Of a DNA stretch of 17,208 bases, positions 6,482 to 14,292 are shown piece after piece. The stretch is from assembly GCA_900759455.1 (NCBI GenBank), contig CAAEVI010000070.1:1-17208 (forward strand), given 5' to 3'. The position numbers were made by a program, and so were the translations under genes. Position 1 is the stretch's first letter, and every line of letters starts with the position of its first letter. The notes beneath the pieces were generated by a model, which was not told the origin of the DNA, made no database searches, and saw nothing but the letters and a program-made list of their open reading frames with translations. Source of the stretch: Erysipelotrichaceae bacterium. GTDB lineage: Bacteria; Bacillota_I; Bacilli_A; Erysipelotrichales; Erysipelotrichaceae.

Positions 6482-6844
6482 TTACTTAACAAATTCAATA
6501 ATTGCCATTGGAGCAGCATCACCGCGGCGTACGCGTGTTTTGATCACACGAGTATATCCACCGTTACGATCTGCATACTTAGGAGCGATTTCATTGAACA
6601 GTTTCTGCAGAGCAGTCTGACCGTTATCATCTACAACAACGTTGCGTACATATGCAGCTGCCTGACGGCGTGCATGTAAATCACCGCGTTTTGCCAATGT
6701 TACCAGTTCATCCATAACACTGCTCAGTTCTTTTGCTTTCATTTCAGTTGTTTCGATCTGTCCTGCTTCGATCAGAGAAGTGACCATGTTGCGAAACAAT
6801 GCTTTACGATGATCAGCAGTACGTCCTAATTTACGATTCCACAT
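6482..6844 (-). CDS. rplQ: 50S ribosomal protein L17
   Basis: Large-subunit protein near the exit-tunnel face. The 120 residues have the family opening RKLGRTADHRKALFRNM (4-20), the TTEMKAKEL segment (32-40) and a C-terminal GGYTRVIKTRVRRGDAAPMA stretch. The ATG has GGAGG about 11 bases upstream, slightly distant. It lies 23 bases after rpoA and is the last gene of the long operon, directly before the terminator. Confidence 0.98.
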   Translation of the reverse strand: MWNRKLGRTADHRKALFRNMVTSLIEAGQIETTEMKAKELSSVMDELVTLAKRGDLHARRQAAAYVRNVVVDDNGQTALQKLFNEIAPKYADRNGGYTRVIKTRVRRGDAAPMAIIEFVK

Positions 6845-6867
6845 TTGGTAGTTAACCTCCTTCAGCC

Positions 6868-7827
6868 TTATTCATAAGATTTAAAGCTAAGACCAAGTTC
6901 ATAGATCTTATCTTTGACTTCTTTCAGTGATTTCTTGCCAAGGTTACGAACCCGCATCATTTCATCCTCTGTTTTCTGTGTCAGTTCTTCAACAGTCTGA
7001 ATACCTGCACGTTTTAAACAGTTGTAAGAACGAACGGATAAGTCCAAGTCCTCAATCATCATGACAAGTCCTTTGTTCTGAACCTCACCCTGTGCTTCCT
7101 TCATGACAGAATCAAGGTCATTGATCTGCTCATGAACTGTAGTCAGGATTTCCAGATGATCGATCAGAATCTTAGCAGCCCAAGCTACTGATTCTGTAGG
7201 TGTGATCGAACCATCTGTAGTAATTTCCAAAGTTACTTTGTCGTACTTTGCATTCTGTCCGACACGTGTCGGTTCAGATAAGTAAGATACCTTCTCCACT
7301 GGTGTATAGATTGCATCTGTATAAATAGTACCCAGTGGCTGGTTCTGTGTCTGATACAAAGACTTGTTCGTATCAGCACTTACATAACCACGGCCCACAC
7401 GAGCCTGCAGTTCCATTTCGAGAACGCCGTCCTCTTCCAGCGTACAGATGTAAAGATCTTTGCTCAGAATCTCTACGCCTTCCGGACAGATGATATCTGC
7501 GCCAGTCACTTCTCCAGGACCACGTTTTGAAATACGCAGTGTATATACTTCGTCATCCTGGATCTTAAGGATCAGTTTTTTGATATTAAGAATGATTGCT
7601 GTCACATCTTCTACAACCCCTGGGATTGCTGTAAATTCATGGTAGACACCATCCATTTTAATAGCGAAAACGGCAGCTCCCGGTAAAGAGGAGAGCAAAA
7701 CACGTCTTAGTGCGTTACCAATCGTTGTACCGAATCCGCGCTCTAACGGTTCAAATACAAACTTTCCGTAGTTTTCTGATTCTACGTATTCTTTAACTTC
7801 AAAATTTGCACGTTCGAATTTTTGCAT
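6868..7827 (-). CDS. rpoA: DNA-directed RNA polymerase subunit alpha
   Basis: Alpha subunit, whose dimer nucleates polymerase assembly. The 319 residues have the usual two-domain layout. The N-terminal dimerisation domain includes EPLERGFGTTIGNALRRVLL (26-45). The C-terminal helix-hairpin-helix domain (about 253-317) carries LDLSVRSYNCLKRAGI and RNLGKKSLKEVKDKI and contacts UP elements and activators. The ATG has GAGGAGG 6 bases upstream. It sits between rpsK and rplQ with no rpsD, as in Bacillus, where S4 is encoded elsewhere. Confidence 0.99.
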   Translation of the reverse strand: MQKFERANFEVKEYVESENYGKFVFEPLERGFGTTIGNALRRVLLSSLPGAAVFAIKMDGVYHEFTAIPGVVEDVTAIILNIKKLILKIQDDEVYTLRISKRGPGEVTGADIICPEGVEILSKDLYICTLEEDGVLEMELQARVGRGYVSADTNKSLYQTQNQPLGTIYTDAIYTPVEKVSYLSEPTRVGQNAKYDKVTLEITTDGSITPTESVAWAAKILIDHLEILTTVHEQINDLDSVMKEAQGEVQNKGLVMMIEDLDLSVRSYNCLKRAGIQTVEELTQKTEDEMMRVRNLGKKSLKEVKDKIYELGLSFKSYE

Positions 7828-7851
7828 AAAATACCTCCTCAGCTAAGGTTA

Positions 7852-8247
7852 TTAACCACGTGGTCGTTTTGGTGGACGACATCCGTTATGAGGGATTGGA
7901 GTTACATCATTGATCATAGTGATTTCCAATCCTGCTACCTGCAGTGCACGTACAGCAGCTTCACGTCCAGGACCAGGTCCCTTAACATTTACAGATACCT
8001 GCTTCATACCGTTGTCAATAGCAGCTTTACCTGCAGCTTCTCCAGCCATCTGTGCAGCATACGGAGTAGATTTACGAGAACCCTTGAAACCTAATGCTCC
8101 AGCACTAGACCATGCAACGGCATTTCCGCTCTCATCCGTAATAGTAACGATGGTGTTATTAAATGTTGAATGAATATGTGCACATCCGCGCGCAATATTC
8201 TTACGAACACGACGCTTGCGTGATGTGGTTTTTGTATTCTTTGCCAT
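7852..8247 (-). CDS. rpsK: 30S ribosomal protein S11
   Basis: Small-subunit platform protein near the E site. The 131 residues include GCAHIHSTFNNTIVTITD (21-38), AGALGFKGSRKSTPYAAQ (49-66), VKGPGPGREAA and the conserved C-terminal TPIPHNGCRPPKRPRG. The Asn-Gly in PHNGC corresponds to the site that is isoaspartate in E. coli S11. The ATG has AGGAGG upstream. It lies between rpsM and rpoA, the standard alpha-operon position. Confidence 0.98.
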   Translation of the reverse strand: MAKNTKTTSRKRRVRKNIARGCAHIHSTFNNTIVTITDESGNAVAWSSAGALGFKGSRKSTPYAAQMAGEAAGKAAIDNGMKQVSVNVKGPGPGREAAVRALQVAGLEITMINDVTPIPHNGCRPPKRPRG

Positions 8248-8270
8248 ACTTTACTTCCTCCTATATCGTC

Positions 8271-8636
8271 CTATTTCTTCTTGTTCGCTACTGTGCGGCT
8301 AGGGCCTTTACGAGTACGAGCATTTGTCTTTGTACGCTGTCCGCGTACCGGAAGACCTTTACGATGACGAATACCACGATAGCATCCGATTTCCATCAGA
8401 CGTTTGATGTTCAATGCAACTTCACGGCGCAGATCACCTTCTACTTTGATTGCGTCTACTTCTTTACGAATTGCATTTACCTGATCATCAGTCAGATCTT
8501 TTACGCGAATGTCTTCGCTGATTCCTGTTTTAGCCAGGATTTCTTCAGCAGTCGGACGACCGATACCATAAATATAAGTTAAAGATACTACAACACGCTT
8601 GTCACGTGGAATATCAACTCCTGCAATACGAGCCAT
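8271..8636 (-). CDS. rpsM: 30S ribosomal protein S13
   Basis: Head protein that forms intersubunit bridges and touches P-site tRNA. The 121 residues start ARIAGVDIPRDKRVVVSLTY, contain YGIGRPTAEEIL (23-34), and have the RGIRHRKGLPVRGQRTKTNA segment and a basic tail ending ANKKK. The start has GGAGG about 11 bases upstream. It lies 17 bases after rpmJ. Confidence 0.98.
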   Translation of the reverse strand: MARIAGVDIPRDKRVVVSLTYIYGIGRPTAEEILAKTGISEDIRVKDLTDDQVNAIRKEVDAIKVEGDLRREVALNIKRLMEIGCYRGIRHRKGLPVRGQRTKTNARTRKGPSRTVANKKK

Positions 8637-8653
8637 ATTGGTTTATACCTCCA

Positions 8654-8770
8654 TTAGTTTCCTTGTCTTTGTTTATGTTTTGGATTTTCACAAATCACCA
8701 TTACGCGACCTTTACGCTTAATGACACGACACTTGTCGCAGATTGGTTTGACAGATGGTCTTACTTTCAT
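8654..8770 (-). CDS. rpmJ: 50S ribosomal protein L36
   Basis: Smallest large-subunit protein. The frame encodes 38 residues beginning MKVRPSVKPICDKC. Zinc ligands C11, C14, C27 and H32 are present, so this is the zinc-binding (C+) form. It ends KQRQGN, one residue longer than the common 37. The ATG at 8770 has AAAGGAGG about 8 bases upstream. It sits between infA and rpsM, its canonical place. Confidence 0.97.
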   Translation of the reverse strand: MKVRPSVKPICDKCRVIKRKGRVMVICENPKHKQRQGN

Positions 8771-8794
8771 GTGTCTTCCTCCTTTTATTCACGA

Positions 8795-9013
8795 CTATTT
8801 ATGTCGGAATGTAATGCGCCCACGTGTTAAATCATATGGTGAGATCTCAACAGTAACACGATCACCTGGTAAAATGCGAATGTAATGCATGCGGATTTTA
8901 CCAGAAACGTGAGCCAGTATTTCATGTCCGTTTGCTAATCTCACTTTGAACATTGCGTTTGGCAGTGTATCGATGACTTCGCCATCGATTTCGATCACAT
9001 CTTGCTTACCCAT
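8795..9013 (-). CDS. infA: Translation initiation factor IF-1
   Basis: Binds the 30S A site during initiation. The 72 residues form a single S1/OB domain, with IEIDGEVIDTLPNAMFKVRL near the start, HVSGKIRMHYIRILPGD in the middle and the YDLTRGRITFRHK end. The length equals the family standard. The ATG lies within the last codons of map (8-base overlap), and its Shine-Dalgarno (9024-9032) is inside map coding sequence. Confidence 0.98.
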   Translation of the reverse strand: MGKQDVIEIDGEVIDTLPNAMFKVRLANGHEILAHVSGKIRMHYIRILPGDRVTVEISPYDLTRGRITFRHK

Positions 9014-9779
9014 TCTCTGGATGTTCCTCCTTATTCAGTGTAGTGAGTATTTCATACCCATTGTTTGTTATTGCGATTGTATGTTCGAAATGTGCGGTTC
9101 TGCTTCCGTCTTTGGTAACAACACCCCAGCCATCCTTTAATACTCTCGTCTGTGGTCGGCCTGCTAGAACCATAGGTTCAACAGCAATTGTCATGCCCGG
9201 CTTTAACAGTACGCCGTGGCCCGCAGGACCGAAATTCGGAACCGCCGGATCTTCATGAACACTTTGTCCGACGCCATGACCTGTATAATCTCTTGGTATC
9301 GAGTAGCCATGTGCAAACACAAACTCACCGATTGCATGAGATATATCAGTTAAACGATTCCCTGCTTTGGCATATCTTAAACCTTCAAAAAGCGCTCCAC
9401 GCGTTACATCTAAAAGTTTCTGATCAGCATCACTGATTGTTCCTACGCCATAAGTCCATGCGGAATCGCCATGGTAACCTTGATAACAGGCACCAATATC
9501 GACTGACACAATGTCCCCCTCCTGTAATACGGTATCATCGGGAATACCGTGGACCAAAAGGGAATTAATGGAAATACATGTAGCAGCAGGAAAGCCATAC
9601 AGCCCTTTAAAGGACGGTGTGGCTCCCGCTTCAACAATTATTTTTTCACACAGGTCATTCAACTCTTTCGTTGTCATCCCTGCTTTGATATTGCTGCGGA
9701 CGGCTTCATGGGCAAGTGCCACGATCCGGCCGGCTTCACGCATTTTCCTAAGTTCTTCGGCTGTCTTCAGACGAATCAT
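9006..9779 (-). CDS. map: Methionine aminopeptidase, type I
   Basis: Removes the initiator methionine from nascent proteins with small second residues. The 257 residues show the five metal ligands: D94, D105, H168, E201 and E232, in the contexts VDIGA, HGDSAWT, TGHGVG, VEPM and FEHT. Catalytic H78 lies in LVHGIP. There is no N-terminal zinc-finger extension, so it is the plain type Ia form. It starts 3 bases after the adk stop and overlaps infA. Gene order adk-map-infA matches Bacillus. Confidence 0.98.
   Translation of the reverse strand: MIRLKTAEELRKMREAGRIVALAHEAVRSNIKAGMTTKELNDLCEKIIVEAGATPSFKGLYGFPAATCISINSLLVHGIPDDTVLQEGDIVSVDIGACYQGYHGDSAWTYGVGTISDADQKLLDVTRGALFEGLRYAKAGNRLTDISHAIGEFVFAHGYSIPRDYTGHGVGQSVHEDPAVPNFGPAGHGVLLKPGMTIAVEPMVLAGRPQTRVLKDGWGVVTKDGSRTAHFEHTIAITNNGYEILTTLNKEEHPENG
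9024..9032 (-). promoter_or_regulatory. infA ribosome binding site inside map
   Basis: AAGGAGGAA on the minus strand, about 10 bases before the infA ATG and within the map reading frame near its end. It supports the overlapping start at 9013. Confidence 0.85.
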
Positions 9780-9782
9780 TCT

Positions 9783-10433
9783 TTATTTCGTCTCCAGTGC
9801 AGCCTGCACGTCCTGCCATACCTTTTCGATAGGCTGATCAGCGTTGATATGCTGTACCAGACCTTTTTTGTCATAGTAAGCAAGCACAGGTTCTGTCTGT
9901 TTTGTATATTCATCCAAACGTACTTTCAGACTTTCTTCTGTATCATCTTTACGCTGATAGAGTTCACCGCCGCAAACGTCACAAACGCCTTCCTGCTTAG
10001 GGGCTTTTGTAACCAGGTGGTAAATCTCGCCACAGTTTTTGCATAAGCGACGCCCTGTGATGCGCCCTGCCAGAACAGAGAAGTCCAGTTCCATGGCAAT
10101 GACTTTATCAATTGCCAGATCTGTTCCTTCGCTTAATGCATTAAACGCCTCGGCCTGATCCAGAGTTCTCGGGTAACCGTCCAGAAGGAATCCGTTTTTG
10201 CGGTCATCCAGATTTTCAAGATAGCTTTTTACCATCTTGTTAGTTACTTCATCAGGCACAAGAAGCCCTTTATCCATATAACTTTTTGCCAACATTCCCA
10301 GCTCCGTCTTATTACCGATTTCGCTGCGGAAAATATCACCGGTAGAAATATGGTTGATATTGTACTTCTCTACGATTTTTGCGGACATTGTTCCTTTACC
10401 GGCACCAGGTCCGCCCATAATCAAAATATTCAA
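9783..10433 (-). CDS. adk: Adenylate kinase (zinc-LID type)
   Basis: Interconverts ATP plus AMP with two ADP. With a TTG start at 10433 the protein is 216 residues and begins MNILIMGGPGAGKGT, the normal family start, with the P-loop at residues 7-15. The LID carries four cysteines (C131, C134, C151, C154) that form the structural zinc site of Gram-positive enzymes. FLLDGYPRT and the TGRR arginines are intact. TTG is chosen because AAGAAGG lies 8 bases upstream. The longer frame from a TTG at 10460 would add a lysine-rich stub, overlap secY and lack a Shine-Dalgarno sequence. Confidence 0.96.
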   Translation of the reverse strand: MNILIMGGPGAGKGTMSAKIVEKYNINHISTGDIFRSEIGNKTELGMLAKSYMDKGLLVPDEVTNKMVKSYLENLDDRKNGFLLDGYPRTLDQAEAFNALSEGTDLAIDKVIAMELDFSVLAGRITGRRLCKNCGEIYHLVTKAPKQEGVCDVCGGELYQRKDDTEESLKVRLDEYTKQTEPVLAYYDKKGLVQHINADQPIEKVWQDVQAALETK

Positions 10434-10441
10434 TGTGTACA

Positions 10442-10448
10442 CCTTCTT
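10442..10448 (-). promoter_or_regulatory. adk ribosome binding site
   Basis: AAGAAGG on the minus strand in the gap between the secY stop and the TTG at 10431-10433, with an 8-base spacing. It decides the adk start. Confidence 0.75.
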
Positions 10449-10452
10449 CTTT

Positions 10453-11745
10453 TTATTCAAAGAAACGCTTGTAGGATTTCTGTGTCATCTGTCCTTCAAG
10501 CTGTTTTACAGTTTCAAGCGCTACACCGACAACGATGATGATTCCGGTTCCGCCGATGCCCATTGAGCTAGGCAGGCTAGTGAACAGCGGAATTGCATGC
10601 GGGATGACAGCGATGAATGCCAGTCCGACAGAACCAAGAACAGTAATACGGCACAATACCTTATTTACATATTCTTTAGTTTCGTTACCTGGGCGAATGC
10701 CTGGGATATACGTTCCTGACTTACCCAGATTCTCTGCAATTTTAGCAGGATCGATCTGCAGCTTTGTGTAGAAGAATGTAAATAGAATAATCAATACAAC
10801 ATAAACACAAAGACTCCATCCGTTTTTCATTCCCAGAAAATAATTCATGCCATTGATGAAATCATTTGTCGGGAAGAAGCTTGCGATCTGAAGCGGTGCC
10901 ATCATGATTGCATTAGCAAAGATAACAGGAATTACGCTTGCTGAATTTATCTTCAGCGGCAGGTAAGTCATATCTTTGCGACGATTCGTGATCGTGCTTG
11001 ATGTGTACTGAATCGGAATCTTACGTTCAGCAAGATTCATGAATACTACAAATACGATGATCAGCAAGTAGCACAAAATATAAAGAGCAAAACTCAGAAT
11101 TCCGCCAAATGCTGCACTTCCTGCATCTGCGCCTACCAGTGTCGTCCACATGGAAGAAATCTGGTTTGGCAGACGGCCGACGATACCGGCAAAGATAATG
11201 ATGGAAACACCATTACCGATTCCTTTCATTGAGATGCGGTCACCCAACCATAAAAGGAACATGCTTCCGGCTGTAAAGATCGTTGCAATATACAGGATCT
11301 TTGACATAGTGGCTCCGCCTTCGATCAGCGTAGAATACTGGTTAGAGAATCCCCAAACCAGGAACGCTGCCTGAACAAAGCCCAAAACAACAGCAAGATA
11401 ACGCGTATAGCGGTCCAGCTGTTTACGGCCCTTCGCTCCGCTCTTCGCCAATTCAGTCAAAGGCGGAATGACATCCATTGAAAGAAGCTGAATAATAATT
11501 GATGCAGTAATATATGGCGTAACACCAAGTGCGAAGATAGAGAACTGTTCAAGTCCTCCACCTCCTAATAAGCTTATCATAGCGAACAGGGTGTTGTCAC
11601 CTATTCCCTGCACTAAATCTGAAACATTTACACCTGGCACCGTAATTGCTGAACCAAAACGGAAGATAAAGAGTACCAGCAATGTGTATAAGATACGTTT
11701 TCTGATATCCTTATTTTTCAACATTGCGGTAAACTTAGCGATCAT
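10453..11745 (-). CDS. secY: Preprotein translocase subunit SecY
   Basis: Channel subunit of the Sec translocon in the cytoplasmic membrane. The 430 residues contain ten predicted membrane segments. Family signatures are GVTPYITASIIIQLL (74-88), WLGDRISMKGIGNGVSIIIF (166-185), the YIPGIRPG cytoplasmic C5 loop (346-353) that contacts SecA and ribosomes, and GTGIIIVVGVALETVKQLE (399-417). The start lies 1 base after the rplO stop, with GAGGT inside the rplO end. Co-transcription with ribosomal genes is the universal arrangement. Confidence 0.99.
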   Translation of the reverse strand: MIAKFTAMLKNKDIRKRILYTLLVLFIFRFGSAITVPGVNVSDLVQGIGDNTLFAMISLLGGGGLEQFSIFALGVTPYITASIIIQLLSMDVIPPLTELAKSGAKGRKQLDRYTRYLAVVLGFVQAAFLVWGFSNQYSTLIEGGATMSKILYIATIFTAGSMFLLWLGDRISMKGIGNGVSIIIFAGIVGRLPNQISSMWTTLVGADAGSAAFGGILSFALYILCYLLIIVFVVFMNLAERKIPIQYTSSTITNRRKDMTYLPLKINSASVIPVIFANAIMMAPLQIASFFPTNDFINGMNYFLGMKNGWSLCVYVVLIILFTFFYTKLQIDPAKIAENLGKSGTYIPGIRPGNETKEYVNKVLCRITVLGSVGLAFIAVIPHAIPLFTSLPSSMGIGGTGIIIVVGVALETVKQLEGQMTQKSYKRFFE

Positions 11746-11746
11746 G

Positions 11747-12187
11747 TTAGATTACCTCTGCTTTTCCGCCTGCGTTCTCAATTGCTGCAACTGCGCTCTT
11801 GGAAAATTTGTTTGCCTTAACAGTCAGCTTCTTTTCCAGTTCACCTTCACCCAGGATCTTAATTCCATTGAGTTCTTTTTTTACCAAGCCGCATTCAATC
11901 AACAGTTCCGGAGTAACTTCTGTTCCGTCTTCGAAACGGTTCAAAGCTTCCAAATTAACAATAGCATACTCTTTACGAGCAAAGTTTGTGAAGCCGCGTT
12001 TAGGCAGACGTCTTGCTAATGGAGTCTGTCCACCTTCAAAGCCCAGACGAACTCCTCCGCCGCTTCTGGCTTTCTGACCTTTCTGACCACGGCCAGCAGT
12101 TTTTCCGTTACCTGAACCCTGTCCACGTCCGACACGATTACGAGTCTTGCGTGAACCCTCAGTATATTTCAATTCATGTAGTTTCAT
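11747..12187 (-). CDS. rplO: 50S ribosomal protein L15
   Basis: Late-assembly large-subunit protein. With the ATG at 12187 the product is 146 residues and starts MKLHELKYTEGSRKTRNRVG, as in Bacillus. It has the glycine-rich basic extension GQGSGNGKTAGRGQKGQKA and the LPKRGFTNFARK motif. AGGAGG lies 7 bases before this ATG; the frame also opens at a TTG two codons earlier, which is too close to it. It follows rpsE directly, where rpmD would normally intervene. Confidence 0.98.
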   Translation of the reverse strand: MKLHELKYTEGSRKTRNRVGRGQGSGNGKTAGRGQKGQKARSGGGVRLGFEGGQTPLARRLPKRGFTNFARKEYAIVNLEALNRFEDGTEVTPELLIECGLVKKELNGIKILGEGELEKKLTVKANKFSKSAVAAIENAGGKAEVI

Positions 12188-12194
12188 CTTCAAT

Positions 12195-12200
12195 CCTCCT
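12195..12200 (-). promoter_or_regulatory. rplO ribosome binding site
   Basis: AGGAGG on the minus strand, 7 bases before the ATG at 12187. It fills most of the 14-base gap between rpsE and rplO and leaves no room for another gene. Confidence 0.85.
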
Positions 12201-12201
12201 G

Positions 12202-12714
12202 TTAACCGCGAATTTCTTCAGGTTTTTTACCACGAAGGCGAGCAATTTCCTCTACTGTCTTCAGTTCCTGCAAAGCAGTGATTGTTGCACGAACCATGTT
12301 GATCGGTGTACGGCTTCCGATACATTTAGACAGGATATCACTGATACCAGCCAGCTCCAATACGGCACGAACTGGTCCACCAGCGATAACTCCGGTACCT
12401 TCTGCAGCCGGACGAAGGAATACTTCACCAGCACCGTAAGTTCCAGTAATTTCGTGAGGAATTGTTGTTCCAATGATCGGTACTCTGAACAGGTTCTTCT
12501 TTGCATCTTCTTCCGCTTTACGGATTGCATCAGGAACCTCATTTGCTTTACCTGTACCGAAACCGACACGGCCCTTTTTATCACCGATGACAACAAGAGC
12601 AGCGAAGCGGAAACGACGTCCACCTTTAACTACCTTTGTTACACGGTTGATCGTTACGACACGTGTTTCAAATTCTTTTTCGCGATCACGATCTCTTCTT
12701 GGTTTGCGTTCCAT
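12202..12714 (-). CDS. rpsE: 30S ribosomal protein S5
   Basis: Small-subunit protein of the decoding and mRNA-entry region; changes in it can affect fidelity. The product is 170 residues from the ATG at 12714. It has the dsRNA-binding-like N domain with VVTINRVTKVVKGGRRFRFA, the GKANEVPDAIRKA and KKNLFRVPI segments, and the C-terminal VRAVLELAGISDILSKCIGS part. The ATG at 12714 has GGGAGG 8 bases upstream. The in-frame ATG at 12720 is only 2 bases from that sequence, so it is less likely. Confidence 0.97.
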   Translation of the reverse strand: MERKPRRDRDREKEFETRVVTINRVTKVVKGGRRFRFAALVVIGDKKGRVGFGTGKANEVPDAIRKAEEDAKKNLFRVPIIGTTIPHEITGTYGAGEVFLRPAAEGTGVIAGGPVRAVLELAGISDILSKCIGSRTPINMVRATITALQELKTVEEIARLRGKKPEEIRG

Positions 12715-12728
12715 TCGCATGACCTCCC

Positions 12729-13085
12729 TTAAAATTTCAGGCCGGCTTCTCTAGCCGCCTCAGCTACAGCTTTTACACGTCCTGTGTAAATATATCCGCC
12801 GCGGTCAAAAACCACATTTGTAATATTCTTCTCCAGGGCACGCTCAGCAACCGCTTTACCGACTGCCTTAGCTGCTTCGATGTTTCCACCGTTTTCCAAT
12901 TTCAGTTCAACGCTGCTTGCAGATACCAGCGTATTTCCGTTAACATCGTCAATGATCTGTACATGAATATGTGCATTTGAACGGAATACGTTCAGACGTG
13001 GGCATTCAGGTGTACCACTGATCTTTCTACGCACACGAACGTGACGACGCAGTCTTTCATCATTTCTAGATACTTTCTTAAGCAT
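12729..13085 (-). CDS. rplR: 50S ribosomal protein L18
   Basis: 5S rRNA-binding protein of the central protuberance, working with L5. The 118 residues include RHVRVRRKISGTPECPRLNV (14-33), FRSNAHIHVQIIDD (34-47), the NIEAAKAVGKAVAERA helix and the FDRGGYIYTGRVKAVAEAARE end. The ATG has AAAGGAG about 10 bases upstream. Its TAA stop abuts the rpsE Shine-Dalgarno. Confidence 0.98.
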   Translation of the reverse strand: MLKKVSRNDERLRRHVRVRRKISGTPECPRLNVFRSNAHIHVQIIDDVNGNTLVSASSVELKLENGGNIEAAKAVGKAVAERALEKNITNVVFDRGGYIYTGRVKAVAEAAREAGLKF

Positions 13086-13109
13086 AGTACATGTTCTCCT
13101 TTCCCACTA

Positions 13110-13655
13110 TTACTTCTTACCAGCTGTTTTACCTTCCTTACGACGGATGTGCTCATCTTTGTAACGAACACCTTTTCCTTTGTAAGGTTCAGGTTTGCGG
13201 CTAGCACGAACGTTTGCTGCATATTCACCAACCAGCTGCTTATCGATACCTGTGATCTCGATATCAGTTGCTGATGTACATTTTACTTCGATACCGTCTA
13301 CGATATCGAACTCAACTGGGTGAGAGTAACCGATGTTCAATACCAGTTTCTTACCGCTGACCTGTGAACGGAAACCGATACCGACCAGCTGCAGTTCCTT
13401 TTTGAATCCTTCGCTTACACCCACAACCATGTTGTGAATCAAAGCACGAGTTGTACCATGTAACTGTTTTGTAGTTTTTTCATCGTTTGGACGAGTAACA
13501 TTACAAATGTTTCCATCAACATTGATTCCCAATACTGGTGAAAACTGACGAGTCAGAGTTCCCTTAGGACCCTTGACAGTCACCTCATTGCCAGCAGCTA
13601 CAGTTACTTCCACGCCTGCCGGAATGGTAATCGCTTTATTACCGATACGTGACAT
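13110..13655 (-). CDS. rplF: 50S ribosomal protein L6
   Basis: Large-subunit protein near the factor-binding site. The 181 residues show the two repeated L6 domains: N-terminal SRIGNKAITIPAGVEV and C-terminal GIGFRSQVSGKKLVLNIGYSHPV, then the PEPYKGKGVRYKDEHIRRKEGKTAGKK tail with the family PEPYKGKGI-type motif. The ATG has GGAGG upstream. It lies between rpsH and rplR, as in every spc operon of this type. Confidence 0.98.
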   Translation of the reverse strand: MSRIGNKAITIPAGVEVTVAAGNEVTVKGPKGTLTRQFSPVLGINVDGNICNVTRPNDEKTTKQLHGTTRALIHNMVVGVSEGFKKELQLVGIGFRSQVSGKKLVLNIGYSHPVEFDIVDGIEVKCTSATDIEITGIDKQLVGEYAANVRASRKPEPYKGKGVRYKDEHIRRKEGKTAGKK

Positions 13656-13674
13656 TCTTTTTTACCTCCGCTTA

Positions 13675-14070
13675 TTACCACACGTAAGCGACTACTTCGC
13701 CGCCGACATGTTTTGCTTTTGCTTCTTTGTCTGTCATCAGACCGTGAGATGTTGAGATAATTGCAATTCCCAGTCCGTTCAGTACGCGAGGCATATTTTC
13801 AACCTTTGCGTAAACACGCAGACCTGGTTTAGAAATTCTCTTCAGACCGTTGATGACTTTTTCTTTGTTTGGTCCATATTTCAATGTGATCGTGATTGTT
13901 TTCATTCCTTCACCATCAACACTGTAATCTGTGATAAATCCTTCGTTTTTCAGGATCTTGGCAATTTCCACTTTTTCCTTGCTTGCAGGCATAGCTACTG
14001 ATTCGTGACGTGCCTGCAGCCCGTTACGGATTCTTGTCAGCATGTCCGCGATTGGATCTGTCATAATCAT
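13675..14070 (-). CDS. rpsH: 30S ribosomal protein S8
   Basis: Primary 16S rRNA-binding protein of the central domain; in E. coli it also represses the spc operon. The 131 residues start MIMTDPIADMLTRIRNG and end with the ISTSHGLMTDKEAKAKHVGGEVVAYVW region, which contains the S8 signature. AAAGGAGG lies 9 bases before the first ATG; the internal ATG at residue 3 is less well placed. It follows rpsN by 21 bases. Confidence 0.98.
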   Translation of the reverse strand: MIMTDPIADMLTRIRNGLQARHESVAMPASKEKVEIAKILKNEGFITDYSVDGEGMKTITITLKYGPNKEKVINGLKRISKPGLRVYAKVENMPRVLNGLGIAIISTSHGLMTDKEAKAKHVGGEVVAYVW

Positions 14071-14091
14071 GACTGTATTCCTCCTTTAATC

Positions 14092-14277
14092 TTACCAGCT
14101 GGCCTTTTTTACTCCAGGGATCTGACCTTTGTAAGCCAGTTCTCTAAAGCAAATACGGCACAGTTTGTATTTACGCAAAACTGAGTGAGGACGACCACAA
14201 CGCTCGCAACGTGTGTACTCACGCACCTTGAATTTCTGAGGACGCTGCTGTTTATTGATCATTGCTTTTTTTGCCAT
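14092..14277 (-). CDS. rpsN: 30S ribosomal protein S14, type Z
   Basis: Small-subunit head protein of the short zinc-ribbon class. The 61 residues carry C24, C27, C40 and C43 as two CxxC pairs, so this is the zinc-binding (C+) form rather than the long zinc-free paralogue. The end reads YKGQIPGVKKASW, a class hallmark. It lies between rplE and rpsH, its normal place. Confidence 0.98.
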   Translation of the reverse strand: MAKKAMINKQQRPQKFKVREYTRCERCGRPHSVLRKYKLCRICFRELAYKGQIPGVKKASW

Positions 14278-14292
14278 ATCTTAAAGTCCTCC

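Noticed and set aside
12261..12623. Alternative-frame minus-strand open frame of 120 codons inside rpsE
   Set aside because: It is a shadow of rpsE in another frame; the rpsE protein is clearly the conserved product.
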